DNA from: Fasciola hepatica | Lineage: Eukaryota > Platyhelminthes > Trematoda > Plagiorchiida > Fasciolidae | Assembly (NCBI GenBank): GCA_948099385.1 | Contig: CANUEZ040000203.1 | Coordinates: forward strand, 620,001 to 684,000 | Length of the DNA stretch: 64,000 nt | Direction: 5' to 3' | In this document: positions 12,119 to 25,200 of the stretch, one piece after another | Numbering within the stretch: position 1 is the stretch's first letter | How the letters are laid out: each line of letters begins with the position of its first letter | Program-made: the position numbers and the translations under genes | Notes under the pieces: model-generated | The model's input: only the letters and a program-made list of their open reading frames with translations | What the model was told of the DNA's origin: nothing | The model's database searches: none

Positions 12119-15075
12119 TTGTGGTTTGGGTGTTCGACTGACATTCGTTCATCCCAACCCTTGTTCGTGTCCCCGTGTGGGCTCTGTCCATGTGCAATGC
12201 TCATGATTCCCTTAGCGGATCAAACAGCTGTACAGTGCTTCCATAATTTTCAATGGTCAGTTCCGTGGTCAAGCTGCATGGAGAATCATATTATACAAAT
12301 CCACTCTGCTACTGCTCTATTGCATTGTATGAGCAATCTGTGTGGATTGTTCATAAGGGAATGCCTTGGTTTTACTTAGGCCCATAAATAGAGAAGTGAT
12401 GGAACATAGGATTGGATCGGTGTGCGAGAATTTGGCTGTTACCGTTCAAAGCGAAAGCGAAAGCCGAAGCCAATTTGGGGATTGTGCTATATCATGTATT
12501 GTATATGTTGAACAAAGCGTTGAGACCCATATCGGATAGCCTTGTGGTTTCGGTGTTCGACTGACATTCGTTCACCCCAACCCTTGTTCGTGTCCCCGTG
12601 TGGGCTCTGTCCATGTGCAATGCTCATGATTCAATTAGCGGATCAAACAGCTGTACAGTGCTTCCATCATTTTCAATGGTCAGTTCCGTGGTCAAGCTGC
12701 ATGGAGAATCATTTTATACAAATCTACTCTGCTACTGCTCTATTGCATTGTATGAGCAATCTGTGTGGATTGTTGATAAGAGAATGCCTTGGTTTTAATT
12801 GGGCCCATAAAAAGAGAAGTGATGGAACGTAGGATTGGATCGGTGTGCGAGAATTTGGTTGTTACCGTTCAAAGCGAAAGCGAAAGCCGAAGCCAATTTG
12901 GGGATTGTGCTATATCATGTAGTGTATATGTTGAACGAAGCGTTGAGACCCATATCGGATAGCCTTGTGGTTTGGGTGTTCGACTGACATTCGTTCATCC
13001 CAACCCTTGTTCGTGTCCCGTGTGGGCTCTGTCCATGTGCAATGCTCATGATTCCCTTAGCGGATCAAACAGCTGTACAGTGCTTCCATAATTTTTAATG
13101 GTCAGTTCCGTGGTCAAGCTGCATGGAGAATCATATTATACAAATCTACTCTGCTACTGCTCTATTGCATTGTATGAGCAATCTGTGTGGATTGTTCATA
13201 AGGGAATGCCTTGGTTTTACTTAGGCCCATAAATAGAGAAGTGATGGAACATAGGATTGGATCGGTGTGCGAGAATTTGGCTGTTACCGTTCAAAGCGAA
13301 AGCGAAAGCCGAAGCCAATTTGGGGATTGTGCTATATCATGTATTGTATATGTTGAACAAAGCGTTGAGACCCATATCGGATAGCCTTGTGGTTTGGGTG
13401 TTCGACTGACATTCGTTCATCCCAACCCTTGTTCGTGTCCCGTGTGGGCTCTGTCCATGTGCAATGCTCATGATTCAATTAGCGGATCAAACAGCTGTAC
13501 AGTGCTTCCATCATTTTCAATGGTCAGTTCCGTGGTCAAGCTGCATGGAGAATCATATTATACAAATCTACTCTGCTACTGCTCTATTGCATTGTATGAG
13601 CAATCTGTGTGGATTGTTCATAAGGGAATGCCTTGGTTTTACTTAGGCCCATAAAAAGAGAAGTGATGGAACATAGGATTGGATCGGTGTGCGAGAATTT
13701 GGTTGTTACCGTTCAAAGCGAAAGCGAAAGCCGAAACCAATTTGGGGATTGTGCTATATCATGTATTGTATATGTTGAACGAAGCGTTGAGACCCATATG
13801 GGATAGCCTTGTGGTTTGGGTGTTCGACTGACATTCGTTCATCCCAACCCTTGTTCGTGTCCCGTGTGGGCTCTGTCCATGTGCAATGCTCATGATTCAA
13901 TTAGCGGATCAAACAGCTGTACAGTGCTTCCATCATTTTCAATGGTCAGTTCCGTGGTCAAGCTGCATGGAGAATCATATTATACAAATCTACTCTGCTA
14001 CTGCTCTATTGCATTGTATGAGCAATCTGTGTGGATTGTTGATAAGAGAATGCCTTGGTTTTAATTGGGCCCATAAAAAGAGAAGTGATGGAACATAGGA
14101 TTGGATCGGTGTGCGAGAATTTGGTTGTTACCGTTCAAAGCGAAAGCGAAAGCCGAAGCCAATTTGGGGATTGTGCTATATCATGTAGTGTATATGTTGA
14201 ACAAAGCGTTGAGACCCATATCGGATAGCCTTGTGGTTTGGGTGTTCGACTGACATTCGTTCATCCCAACCCTTGTTCGTGTCCCGTGTGGGCTCTGTCC
14301 ATGTGCAATGCTCATGATTCCCTTAGCGGATCAAACAGCTGTACAGTGCTTCCATAATTTTTAATGGTCAGTTCCGTGGTCAAGCTGCATGGAGAATCAT
14401 ATTATACAAATCTACTCTGCTACTGCTCTATTGCATTGTATGAGCAATCTGTGTGGATTGTTCATAAGGGAATGCCTTGGTTTTACTTAGGCCCATAAAT
14501 AGAGAAGTGATGGAACATAGGATTGGATCGGTGTTGGAGAATTTAGTTGTTACCGTTCAAAGCGAAAGCGAAAGCCGAAGCCAATTTGGGGATTGTGCTA
14601 TATCATGTAGTGTATATGTTGAACAAAGCGTTGAGACCCATATCGGATAGCATTGTGGTTTGGGTGTTCGACTGACATTCGTTCATCCCAACCCTTGTTC
14701 GTGTCCCCGTGTGGGCTCTGTCCATGTGCAATGCTCATGATTCCCTTAGCGGATCAAACAGCTGTACAGTGCTTCCATCATTTTCAATGGTCAGTTCCGT
14801 GGTCAAGCTGCATGGAGAATCATATTATACAAATCTACTCTGCTACTGCTCTATTGCATTGTATGAGCAATCTGTGTGGATTGTTCATAAGGGAATGCCT
14901 TGGTTTTACTTAGGCCCATAAATAGAGAAGTGATGGAACATAGGATTGGATCGGTGTGCGAGAATTTGGCTGTTACCGTTCAAAGCGAAAGCGAAAGCCG
15001 AAGCCAATTTGGGGATTGTGCTATATCATGTATTGTATATGTTGAACAAAGCGTTGAGACCCATATGGGATAGCC
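12119..15075 (+). repeat. Units with a two-unit duplication at a three-unit offset
   Basis: Units start at 12119, 12542, 12965, 13387, 13809, 14231 and 14653. 12542 and 13809 share a distinctive 3' part, TTGTTGATAAGAGAATG followed by TTTTAATTGGGCCC and CATAAAAAG. The following units 12965 and 14231 share CATAATTTTTAATGG and a TGTAGTGTATATG tail. The block 12542-13386 is thus repeated at 13809-14652 (offset 1266-1267 bp). 12542, 13387 and 13809 all carry CAATTAG, a variant not seen to the right of this block. Confidence 0.75.
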
Positions 15076-17612
15076 TTGTGGTTTGGGTGTTCGACTGACA
15101 TTCGTTCACCCCAACCCTTGTTCTTGTCCCCGTGTGGGCTCTGTCCATGTGCAATGCTCATGATTCGCTTAGCGGATCAAACAGCTGTACAGTGCTTCCA
15201 TCATTTTCAATGGTCAGTTCCGTGGTCAAGCTGCATGGAGAATCATATTATACAAATCTACTCTGCTACTGCTCTATTGCATTGTATGAGCAATCTGTGT
15301 GGATTGTTCATAAGGGAATGCCTTGGTTTTACTTAGGCCAATAAATAGAGATTTGATGTAACATAGGATTGGATCGGTGTGCGAGAATTTGGTTGTTACC
15401 GTTCAAAGCGAAAGCGAAAGCCGAAGCCAATTTGGGGATTGTGCTATATCATGTAGTGTATATGTTGAACGAAGCGTTGAGACCCATATGGGATAGCCTT
15501 GTGGTTTGGGTGTTCGACTGACATTCGTTCATTCCAACCCTTGTTCGTGTCCCCGTGTGGGCTCTGTCCATGTGCAATGCTCATGATTCGCTTAGCGGAT
15601 CAAACAGCTGTACAGTGCTTCCATCATTTTCAATGGTCAGTTCCGTGGTCAAGCTGCATGGAGAATCATATTATACAAATCTACTCTGCTACTGCTCTAT
15701 TGCATTGTATGAGCAATCTGTGTGGATTGTTCATAAGGGAATGCCTTGGTTTTACTTAGGCCCATAAGTAGAGAGGTGATGGAACATAGGATTGGATCGG
15801 TGTGCGAGAATTTGGTTGTTACCGTTCAAAGCGAAAGCGAAAGCCGAAGCCAATTTTGGGATTGTGCTATATCATGTATTGTATATGTTGAACAAAGCGT
15901 TCAGACCCATATCGGATAGCCTTGTGGTTTCGGTGTTCGACTGACATTCGTTCACCCCAACCCTTGTTCGTGTCTCCGAGTGGGCTCTGTCCATGTGCAA
16001 TGCTCATGATTCCCTTAGCGGATCAAACAGCTGTACAGTGCTTCCATAATTTTCAATGGTCAGTTCCGTGGTCAAGCTGCATGGAGAATCATATTATACA
16101 AATCTACTCTGCTACTGCTCTATTGCATTGTATGAGCAATCTGTGTGGATTGTTCATAAGGGAATGCCTTGGTTTTACTTAGGCCCATAAATAGAGAAGT
16201 GATGGAACATAGGATTGGATCGGTGTGCGAGAATTTGGTTGTTACCGTTCAAAGCGAAAGCAAAAGCCGAAGCCAATTTGGGGATTGTGCTGTATCATGT
16301 ATTGTATATGTTGAACAAAGCGTTGAGACCCATATGGGATAGCCTTGTGGTTTGGGTGTTCGACTGACATCCGTTCATCCCAACCCTTGTTCGTGTCCCC
16401 GTGTGGGCTCTGTCCATGTGCAATGCTCATGATTCCCTTAGCGGATCAAACAGCTGTACAGTGCTTCCATAATTTTCAATGGTCAGTTCCGTGGTCAAGC
16501 TGCATGGAGAATCATATTATACAAATCTACTCTGCTACTGCTCTATTGCATTGTATGAGCAATCTGTGTGGATTGTTCATAAGGGAATGCCTTGGTTTTA
16601 CTTAGGCCCATAAATAGAGAAGTGATGGAACATAGGATTGGATCGGTGTGCGAGAATTTGGTTGTTACCGTTCAAAGCGAAAGCGAAAGCCGAAGCCAAT
16701 TTTGGGATTGTGCTATATCATGTATTGTATATGTTGAACAAAGCGTTGTGACCCATATGGGATAGCCTTGTGGTTTGGGTAATCGACTGACATTCGTTCA
16801 CCCCAACCCTTGTTCGTGTCCCCGTGTGGGCTCTGTCCATGTGCAATGCTCATGATTCCCTTAGCGGATCAAACAGCTGTACAGTGCTTCCATAATTTTC
16901 AATGGTCAGTTCCGTGGTCAAGCTGCATGGAGAATCATATTATACAAATCCTCTCTGCTACTGCTCTATTGCATTGTATGAGCAATCTGTGTGGATTGTT
17001 CATAAGGGAATGCCTTGGTTTTACTTAGACCCATAAATAGAGAAGTGATGGAACATAGGATTGGATCGGTGTGCGAGAATTTGGTTGTTACCGTTCAAAG
17101 CGAAAGCGAAAGCCGAAGCCAATTTGGGGATTGTGCTATATCATGTAGTGTATATGTTGAACGAAGCGTTGAGACCCATATGGGATAGCCTTGTGGTTTG
17201 GGTAATCGACTGACATTCGTTCACCCCAACCCTTGTTATTGTCCCGTGTGGGCTCTGTCCATGTGCAATGCTCATGATTCCCTTAGCGGATCAAACAGCT
17301 GTACAGTGCTTCCATCATTTTCAATGGTCAGTTCCGTGTTCAAGCTGCATGGAGAATCATATTATACAAATCTACTCTGCTACTGCTCTATTGCATTGTA
17401 TGAGCAATCTGTGTGGATTGTTCATAAGCGAATGCCTTGGTTTTACTTAGGCCCATAAATAGAGAAGTGATGGAACATAGGATTGGATCGGTGTGCGAGA
17501 ATTTGGTTGTTACCGTTCAAAGCGAAAGCTAAAGCCGAAGCCAATTTGGGGACTGTGCTATATCATGTATTGTATATGTTGAACAAAGCTTTGAGACCCA
17601 TATCGGATAGCC
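15076..17612 (+). repeat. Satellite units; adjacent pair sharing GGGTAATCGAC
   Basis: Units start at 15076, 15499, 15922, 16345, 16768 and 17191. 15076 and 15499 both carry TTCGCTTAGC. The tail of 15076 is unusual (GGCCAATAAATAG, GATTTGATGTAAC). 15922 has GTTTCGGTG and TCTCCGAGTGGG. 16768 and 17191 are neighbours that share the head GGGTAATCGACTG, seen in no other unit, which points to a one-unit duplication followed by partial conversion. From here the array loses the dense run of 422-bp units that marks the left side. Confidence 0.75.
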
Positions 17613-20600
17613 TTGTGGTTTGGGTGTTCGACTGACATTCGTTCATCCCAACCCTTGTTCGTGTCCCCGTGTGGGCTCTGTCCATGTGCAATGCTCATGA
17701 TTCCCTTAGCGGATCAAACAGCTGTACAGTGCTTCCATCATTTTCAATAGTCAGTTCCGTGTTCAAGCTGAATGGAGAATCATATTATACAAATCTACTC
17801 TGCTACTGCTCTATTGCATTGTATGAGCAATCTGTGTGGATTGTTCATAAGGGAATGCCTTGGTTTTACTTAGGCCCATAAATAGAGAAGTGATGGAACA
17901 TAGGATTGGATCGGTGTGCGAGAATTTGGTTGTTACCGTTCAAAGCGAAAGCGAAAGCCGAAGCCAATTTGGGGATTGTGCTATATCATGTATTGTATAT
18001 GTTGAACGCAGCGTTGAGACCCATATGGGATAGCTTTATGGTTTGGGTGTTCGACTGACATTCGTTCATCCCAACCCTTGTTCTTGTCCCCGTGTGGGCT
18101 CTGTCCATGTGCAATGCTCATGATTCCCTTAGCGGATCAAACAGCTGTACAGTGCTTCCATCATTTTCAATGGTCAGTTCCGTGGTCAAGCTGCATGGAG
18201 AATCATATTATACAAATCTACTCTGCTACTGCTCTATTGCATTGTATGAGCAATCTGTGTGGATTGTTCATAAGGGAATGCCTTGGTTTTACTTAGGCCC
18301 ATAAATAGAGAAGTGATGGAACATAGGATTGGATCGGTGTGCGAGAATTTGGTTGTTACCGTTCAAAGCGAAAGCGAAAGCCGAAGCCAATTTGGGGATT
18401 GTGCTATATCATGTAGTGTATATGTTGAACGAAGCGTTGAGACCCATATCGGATAGCCTTGTGGTTTGGGTGTTCGACTGACATTCGTTCACCCCAACCC
18501 TTGTTATTGTCCCGTGTGGGCTCTGTCCATGTGCAATGCTCATGATTCCCTTAGCGGATCAAACAGCTGTACAGTGCTTCCATAATTTTCAATGGTCAGT
18601 TCCGTGGTCAAGCTGCATGGAGAATCATATTATACAAATCCTCTCTGCTACTGCTCTATTGCATTGTATGAGCAATCTGTGTGGATTGTTCATAAGGGAA
18701 TGCCTTGGTTTTACTTAGACCCATAAATAGAGAAGTGATGGAACATAGGATTGGATCGGTATGCGAGAATTTGGTTGTTACCGTTCAAAGCGAAAGCGAA
18801 AGCCGAGTCCAATTTGGGGATTGTGCTATATCATGTATTGTATATGTTGAACAAAGCGTTGAGACCCATATGGGATAGCCTTGTGGTTTGGGTGTTCGAC
18901 TGACATTCGTTCATCCCAACCCTTGTTCGTGTCCCCGTGTGGGATCTGTCCATGTGCAATGCTCATGATTCGCTTAGCGGATCAAACAGCTGTACAGTGC
19001 TTCCATCATTTTCAATGGTCAGTTCCGTGGTCAAGCTGCATGGAGAATCATATTATACAAATCTACTCTGCTACTGCTCTATTGCATTGTATGAGCAATC
19101 TGTGTGGATTGTTCATAAGGGAATGCCTTGGTTTTACTTAGGCCCATAAATAGAGAAGTGATGGAACATAGGATTGGATCGGTGTGCGAGAATTTGGTTG
19201 TTACCGTTCAAAGCGAAAGCGAAAGCCGAAGCCAATTTGGGGATTGTGCTATATCATGTATTGTATATGTTGAACAAAGCGTTGAGACCCATATCGGATA
19301 GCCTTGTGGTTTGGGTGTTCGACTGACATTCGTTCATCCCAACCCTTGTTCGTGTCCCCGTGTGGGCTCTGTCCATGTGCAATGCTCATGATTCCCTTAG
19401 CGGATCAAACAGCTGTACAGTGCTTCCATCATTTTCAATGGTCAGTTCCGTGGTCAAGCTGCATGGAGAATCATATTATACAAATCTACTCTGCTACTGC
19501 TCTATTGCATTGTATGAGCAATCTGTGTGGATTGTTCATAAGGGAATGCCTTGGTTTTACTTAGGCCCATAAATAGAGAAGTGATGGAACATAGGATTGG
19601 ATCGGTGTGCGAGAATTTGGTTGTTACCGTTCAAAGCGAAAGCGAAAGCCGAAGCCAATTTGAGGATTGTGCTATATCATGTATTTTATATGTTGAACGC
19701 AGCGTTGAGACCCATATGGGATAGCTTTATGGTTTGGGTGTTCGACTGACATTCGTTCATCCCAACCCTTGTTCGTGTCCCCGTGTGGGCTCTGTCCATG
19801 TGCAATGCTCATGATTCCCTTAGCGGATCAAACAGCTGTACAGTGCTTCCATCATTTTCAATGGTCAGTTCCGTGTTCAAGCTGAATGGAGAATCATATT
19901 ATACAAATCTACTCTGCTACTGCTCTATTGCATTGTATGAGCAATCTGTGTGGATTGTTCATAAGCGAATGCCTTGGTTTTACTTAGGCCCATAAATAGA
20001 GAAGTGATGGAACATAGGATTGGATCGGTGTTGGAGAATTTAGCTGTTACCGTTCAAAGCGAAAGCGAAAGCCGAAGCCAATTTGGGGATTGTGCTATAT
20101 CATGTAGTGTATATGTTGAACGAAGCGTTGAGACCCATATCGGATAGCCTTGTGGTTTGGGTGTTCGACTGACATTCGTTCACCCCAACCCTTGTTCGTG
20201 TCCCCGTGTGGGCTCTGTCCATGTGCAATGCTCATGATTCGCTTAGCGGATCAAACAGCTGTACAGTGCTTCCATAATTTTCAATGGTCAGTTCCGTGGT
20301 CAAGCTGCATGGAGAATCATATTATACAAATCTACTCTGCTACTGCTCTATTGCATTGTATGAGCAATCTGTGTGGATTGTTCATAAGGGAATGCCTTGG
20401 TTTTACTTAGACCCATAAATAGAGAAGTGATGGAACATAGGATTGGATCGGTGTGCGAGAATTTGGTTGTTACCGTTCAAAGCGAAAGCGAAAGCCGAAG
20501 CCAATTTGGGGATTGTGCTATATCATGTATTGTATATGTTGAACAAAGCGTTGAGACCCATATCGGATTGCCTTGTGGTTTGGGTGTTCGACTGACATTC

Positions 20601-22261
20601 GTTCATCCCAACCCTTGTTCGTGTCCCCGTGTGGGATCTGTCCATGTGCAATGCTCATGATTCGCTTAGCGGATCAAACAGCTGTACAGTGCTTCCATCA
20701 TTTTCAATGGTCAGTTCCGTGGTCAAGCTGCATGGAGAATCATATTATACAAATCTACTCTGCTACTGCTCTATTGCATTGTATGAGCAATCTGTGTGGA
20801 TTGTTCATAAGGGAATGCCTTGGTTTTACTTAGGCCCATAAATAGAGAAGTGATGGAACATAGGATTGGATCGGTGTGCGAGAATTTGGTTGTTACCGTT
20901 CAAAGCGAAAGCGAAAGCCGAAGCCAATTTGAGGATTGTGCTATATCATGTATTGTATATGTTGAACAAAGCGTTGAGACCCATATGGGATAGCCTTGTG
21001 GTTTGGGTGTTCGACTGACATTCGTTCATCCCAACCCTTGTTCGTGTCCCTGTGTGGTCTGTCCATGTGCAATGCTCATGATTCCCTTAGCGGATCAAAC
21101 AGCTGTACAGTGCTTCCATCATTTTCAATGGTCAGTTCCGTGGTCAAGCTGCATGGAGAATCATATTATACAAATCTACTCTGCTACTGCTCTATTGCAT
21201 TGTATGAGCAATCCGTGTGGATTGTTCATAAGGGAATGCCTTGGTTTTACTTAGGCCCATAAAAAGAGAAGTGATGGAACATAGGATTGGATCGGTGTGC
21301 GAGAATTTGGTTGTTACCGTTCAAAGCGAAAGCGAAAGCCGAAACCAATTTGGGGATTGTGCTATATCATGTATTGTATATGTTGAACGAAGCGTTGAGA
21401 CCCATATGGGATAGCCTTGTGGTTTGGGTGTTCGACTGACATTCGTTCACCCCAACCCTTGTTATTGTCCCGTGTGGGCTCTGTCCATGTGCAATGCTCA
21501 TGATTCGCTTAGCGGATCAAACAGCTGTACAGTGCTTCCATAATTTTCAATGGTCAGTTCCGTGGTCAAGCTGCATGGAGAATCATATTATACAAATCTA
21601 CTCTGCTACTGCTCTATTGCATTGTATGAGCAATCTGTGTGGATTGTTCATAAGGGAATGCCTTGGTTTTACTTAGGCCCATAAATAGAGAAGTGATGGA
21701 ACATAGGATTGGATCGGTGTGCGAGAATTTGGTTGTTACCGTTCAAAGCGAAAGCGAAAGCCGAAGCCAATTTGGGGATTGTGCTATATCATGTAGTGTA
21801 TATGTTGAACAAAGCGTTGAGACCCATATCCGATAGCCTTGTGGTTTGGGTGTTCGACTGACATTCGTTCATCCCAACCCTTGTTCGTGTCCCCGTGTGG
21901 GCTCTGTCCATGTGCAATGCTCATGATTCCCTTAGCGGATCAAACAGCTGTACAGTGCTTCCATCATTTTCAATGGTCAGTTCCGTGGTCAAGCTGCATG
22001 GAGAATCATATTATACAAATCTACTCTGCTACTGCTCTATTGCATTGTATGAGCAATCTGTGTGGATTGTTCATAAGGGAATGCCTTGGTTTTACTTAGG
22101 CCCATAAATAGAGAAGTGATGGAACATAGGATTGGATCGGTGTGCAAGAATTTGGTTGTTACCGTTCAAAGCGAAAGCGAAAGCCGAAGCCAATTTGAGG
22201 ATTGTGCTATATCATGTATTGTATATGTTGATCAAAGCGTTGAGACCCATATCGGATAGCC
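17613..22261 (+). repeat. Mixed satellite zone, first GGGATCTGTCC units
   Basis: Units start at 17613, 18036, 18459, 18881, 19304, 19727, 20150, 20573, 20996, 21417 and 21839. 17613 and 19727 share AAGCTGAATGG at a five-unit offset. 18036 and 19727 share GATAGCTTTATGG. 18881 and 20573 are the first units with GGGATCTGTCC, a variant common from here to 47 kb. 20996 lacks two bases (GTGTGGTCTGTCC) and is 421 bp. No clean HOR can be followed by eye. Confidence 0.75.
19304..19726 (+). repeat. Representative monomer and its internal landmarks
   Basis: This unit is close to the common form and shows the landmarks shared by all units. A C-run at 19356-19359 is CCCC here and CCC in the 422-bp class. 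An 8-bp palindrome CTGTACAG sits at 19413-19420. The base at 19430 toggles C/A (CCATCATT or CCATAATT). A short inverted repeat ATTGC / GCAAT lies at 19504-19508 and 19518-19522 with a 9-nt loop. A TATA-like CATAAATAG is at 19568-19576. A small hexamer tract of the GCGAAA / GCCGAA kind is at about 19636-19656. CCCATATGGG at 19711-19720 is a perfect 10-bp palindrome; other units have CCCATATCGG. The short sequence landmarks are seen directly; no function is demonstrated for any of them. Confidence 0.85.
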
Positions 22262-25200
22262 TTGTGGTTTCGGTGTTCGACTGACATTCGTTCATCCCAA
22301 CCCTTGTTCGTGTCCCCGTGTGGGCTCTGTCCATGTGCAATGCTCATGATTCCCTTAGCGGATCAAACAGCTGTACAGTGCTTCCATCATTTTCAATGGT
22401 CAGTTCCGTGGTCAAGCTGCATGGAGAATCATATTATACAAATCTACTCTGCTACTGCTCTATTGCATTGTATGAGCAATCTGTGTGGATTGTTCATAAG
22501 GGAATGCCTTGGTTTTACTTAGGCCCATAAAAAGAGAAGTGATGGAACATAGGATTGGATCGGTGTGCGAGAATTTGGTTGTTACCGTTCAAAGCGAAAG
22601 CGAAAGCCGAAACCAATTTGTGGATTGTGCTATATCATGTATTGTATATGTTGAACAAAGCGTTGAGACCCATATCGGATAGCCTTGTGGTTTGGGTGTT
22701 CGACTGACATTCGTTCATCCCAACCCTTGTTCGTGTCCCCGTGTGGGCTCTGTCCATGTGCAATGCTCATGATTCCCTTAGCGGATCAAACAGCTGTACA
22801 GTGCTTCCATAATTTTCAATGGTCAGTTCCGTGGTCAAGCTGCATGGAGAATCATATTATACAAATCTACTCTGCTACTGCTCTATTGCATTGTATGAGC
22901 AATCTGTGTGGATTGTTCATAAGGGAATGCCTTGGTTTTACTTAGGCCCATAAATAGAGAAGTGATGGAACATAGGATTGGATCGGTGTGCGAGAATTTG
23001 GTTGTTACCGTTCAAAGCGAAAGCGAAAGCCGAAGCCAATTTGGGGATTGTGCTATATCATGTAGTGTATATGTTGAACGAAGCGTTGAGACCCATATCG
23101 GATAGCCTTGTGGTTTGGGTGTTCGACTGACATTCGTTCATCCCAACCCTTGTTCGTGTCCCCGTGTGGGCTCTGTCCATGTGCAATGCTCATGATTCCC
23201 TTAGCGGATCAAACAGCTGTACAGTGCTTCCATCATTTTCAATGGGCAGTTCCGTGGTCAAGCTGCATGGAGAATCATATTATACAAATCTACTCTGCTA
23301 CTGCTCTATTGCATTGTATGAGCAATCTGTGTGGATTGTTCATAAGGGAATGCCTTGGTTTTACTTAGGCCCATAAATAGAGAAGTGATGGAACATAGGA
23401 TTGGATCGGTGTGCGAGAATTTGGTTGTTACCGTTCAAAGCGAAAGCGAAAGCCGAAGCCAATTTGAGGATTGTGCTATATCATGTATTGTATATGTTGA
23501 ACAAAGCGTTGAGACCCATATCGGATAGCCTTGTGGTTTGGGTGTTCGTCTGACATTGGTTCACACCAACCCTTGTTCGTGTCCCCGTGTGGGCTCTGTC
23601 CATGTGCAATGCTCATGATTCCCTTAGCGGATCAAACAGCTGTACAGTGCTTCCATAATTTTCAATGGTCAGTGCAGTGTTCAAGCTGCATGGAGAATCA
23701 TATTATACAAATCCTCTCTGCTACTGCTCTATTGCATTGTATGAGCAATCTGTGTGGATTGTTCATAAGGGAATGCCTTGGTTTTACTTAGACCCATAAA
23801 TAGAGAAGTGATGGAACATAGGATTGGATCGGTGTGCGAGAATTTGGTTGTTACCGTTCAAAGCGAAAGCGAAAGCCGAAGCCAATTTGGGGATTGTGCT
23901 ATATCATGTAGTGTATATGTTGAACAAAGCGTTGAGACCCATATCGGATTGCCTTGTGGTTTGGGTGTTCGACTGACATTCGTTCATCCCAACCCTTGTT
24001 CGTGTCCCCGTGTGGGATCTGTCCATGTGCAATGCTCATGATTCGCTTAGCGGATCAAACAGCTGTACAGTGCTTCCATCATTTTCAATGGTCAGTTCCG
24101 TGGTCAAGCTGCATGGAGAATCATATTATACAAATCTACTCTGCTACTGCTCTATTGCATTGTATGAGCAATCTGTGTGGATTGTTCATAAGGGAATGCC
24201 TTGGTTTTACTTAGGCCCATAAATAGAGAAGTGATGGAACATAGGATTGGATCGGTGTGCGAGAATTTGGTTGTTACCGTTCAAAGCGAAAGCGAAAGCC
24301 GAAGCCAATTTGAGGATTGTGCTATATCATGTATTGTATATGTTGAACAAAGCGTTCAGACCCATATCGGATAGCCTTGTGGTTTGGGTGTTCGACTGAC
24401 ATTCGTTCATCCCAACCCTTGTTCGTGTCCCCGTGTGGGATCTGTCCATGTGCAATGCTCATGATTCGCTTAGCGGATCAAACAGCTGTACAGTGCTTCC
24501 ATCATTTTCAATGGTCAGTTCCGTGGTCAAGCTGCATGGAGAATCATATTATACAAATCTACTCTGCTACTGCTCTATTGCATTGTATGAGCAATCTGTG
24601 TGGATTGTTCATAAGGGAATGCCTTGGTTTTACTTAGGCCCATAAATAGAGAAGTGATGGAACATAGGATTGGATCGGTGTGCGAGAATTTGGTTGTTAC
24701 CGTTCAAAGCGAAAGCGAAAGCCGAAGCCAATTTGGGGATTGTGCTATATCATGTATTGTATATGTTGAACAAAGCGTTGAGACCCATATCGGATAGCCT
24801 TGTGGTTTGGGTGTTCGACTGACATTCGTTCATCCCAACCCTTGTTCGTGTCCCCGTGTGGGCTCTGTCCATGTGCAATGCTCATGATTCCCTTAGCGGA
24901 TCAAACAGCTGTACAGTGCTTCCATCATTTTCAATGGGCAGTTCCGTGGTCAAGCTGCATGGAGAATCATATTATACAAATCTACTCTGCTACTGCTCTA
25001 TTGCATTGTATGAGCAATCTGTGTGGATTGTTCATAAGGGAATGCCTTGGTTTTACTTAGGCCCATAAATAGAGAAGTGATGGAACATAGGATTGGATCG
25101 GTGTGCGAGAATTTGGTTGTTACCGTTCAAAGCGAAAGCGAAAGCCGAAGCCAATTTGGGGATTGTGCTATATCATGTATTGTATATGTTGAACAAAGCG

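Noticed and set aside
19636..19656. GCGAAA hexamer tract as a microsatellite or CRISPR-like repeat
   Set aside because: There are only two perfect and one or two imperfect hexamers per unit, constant in length across nearly all units. There are no spacers; the only variable sequence is single-base change.
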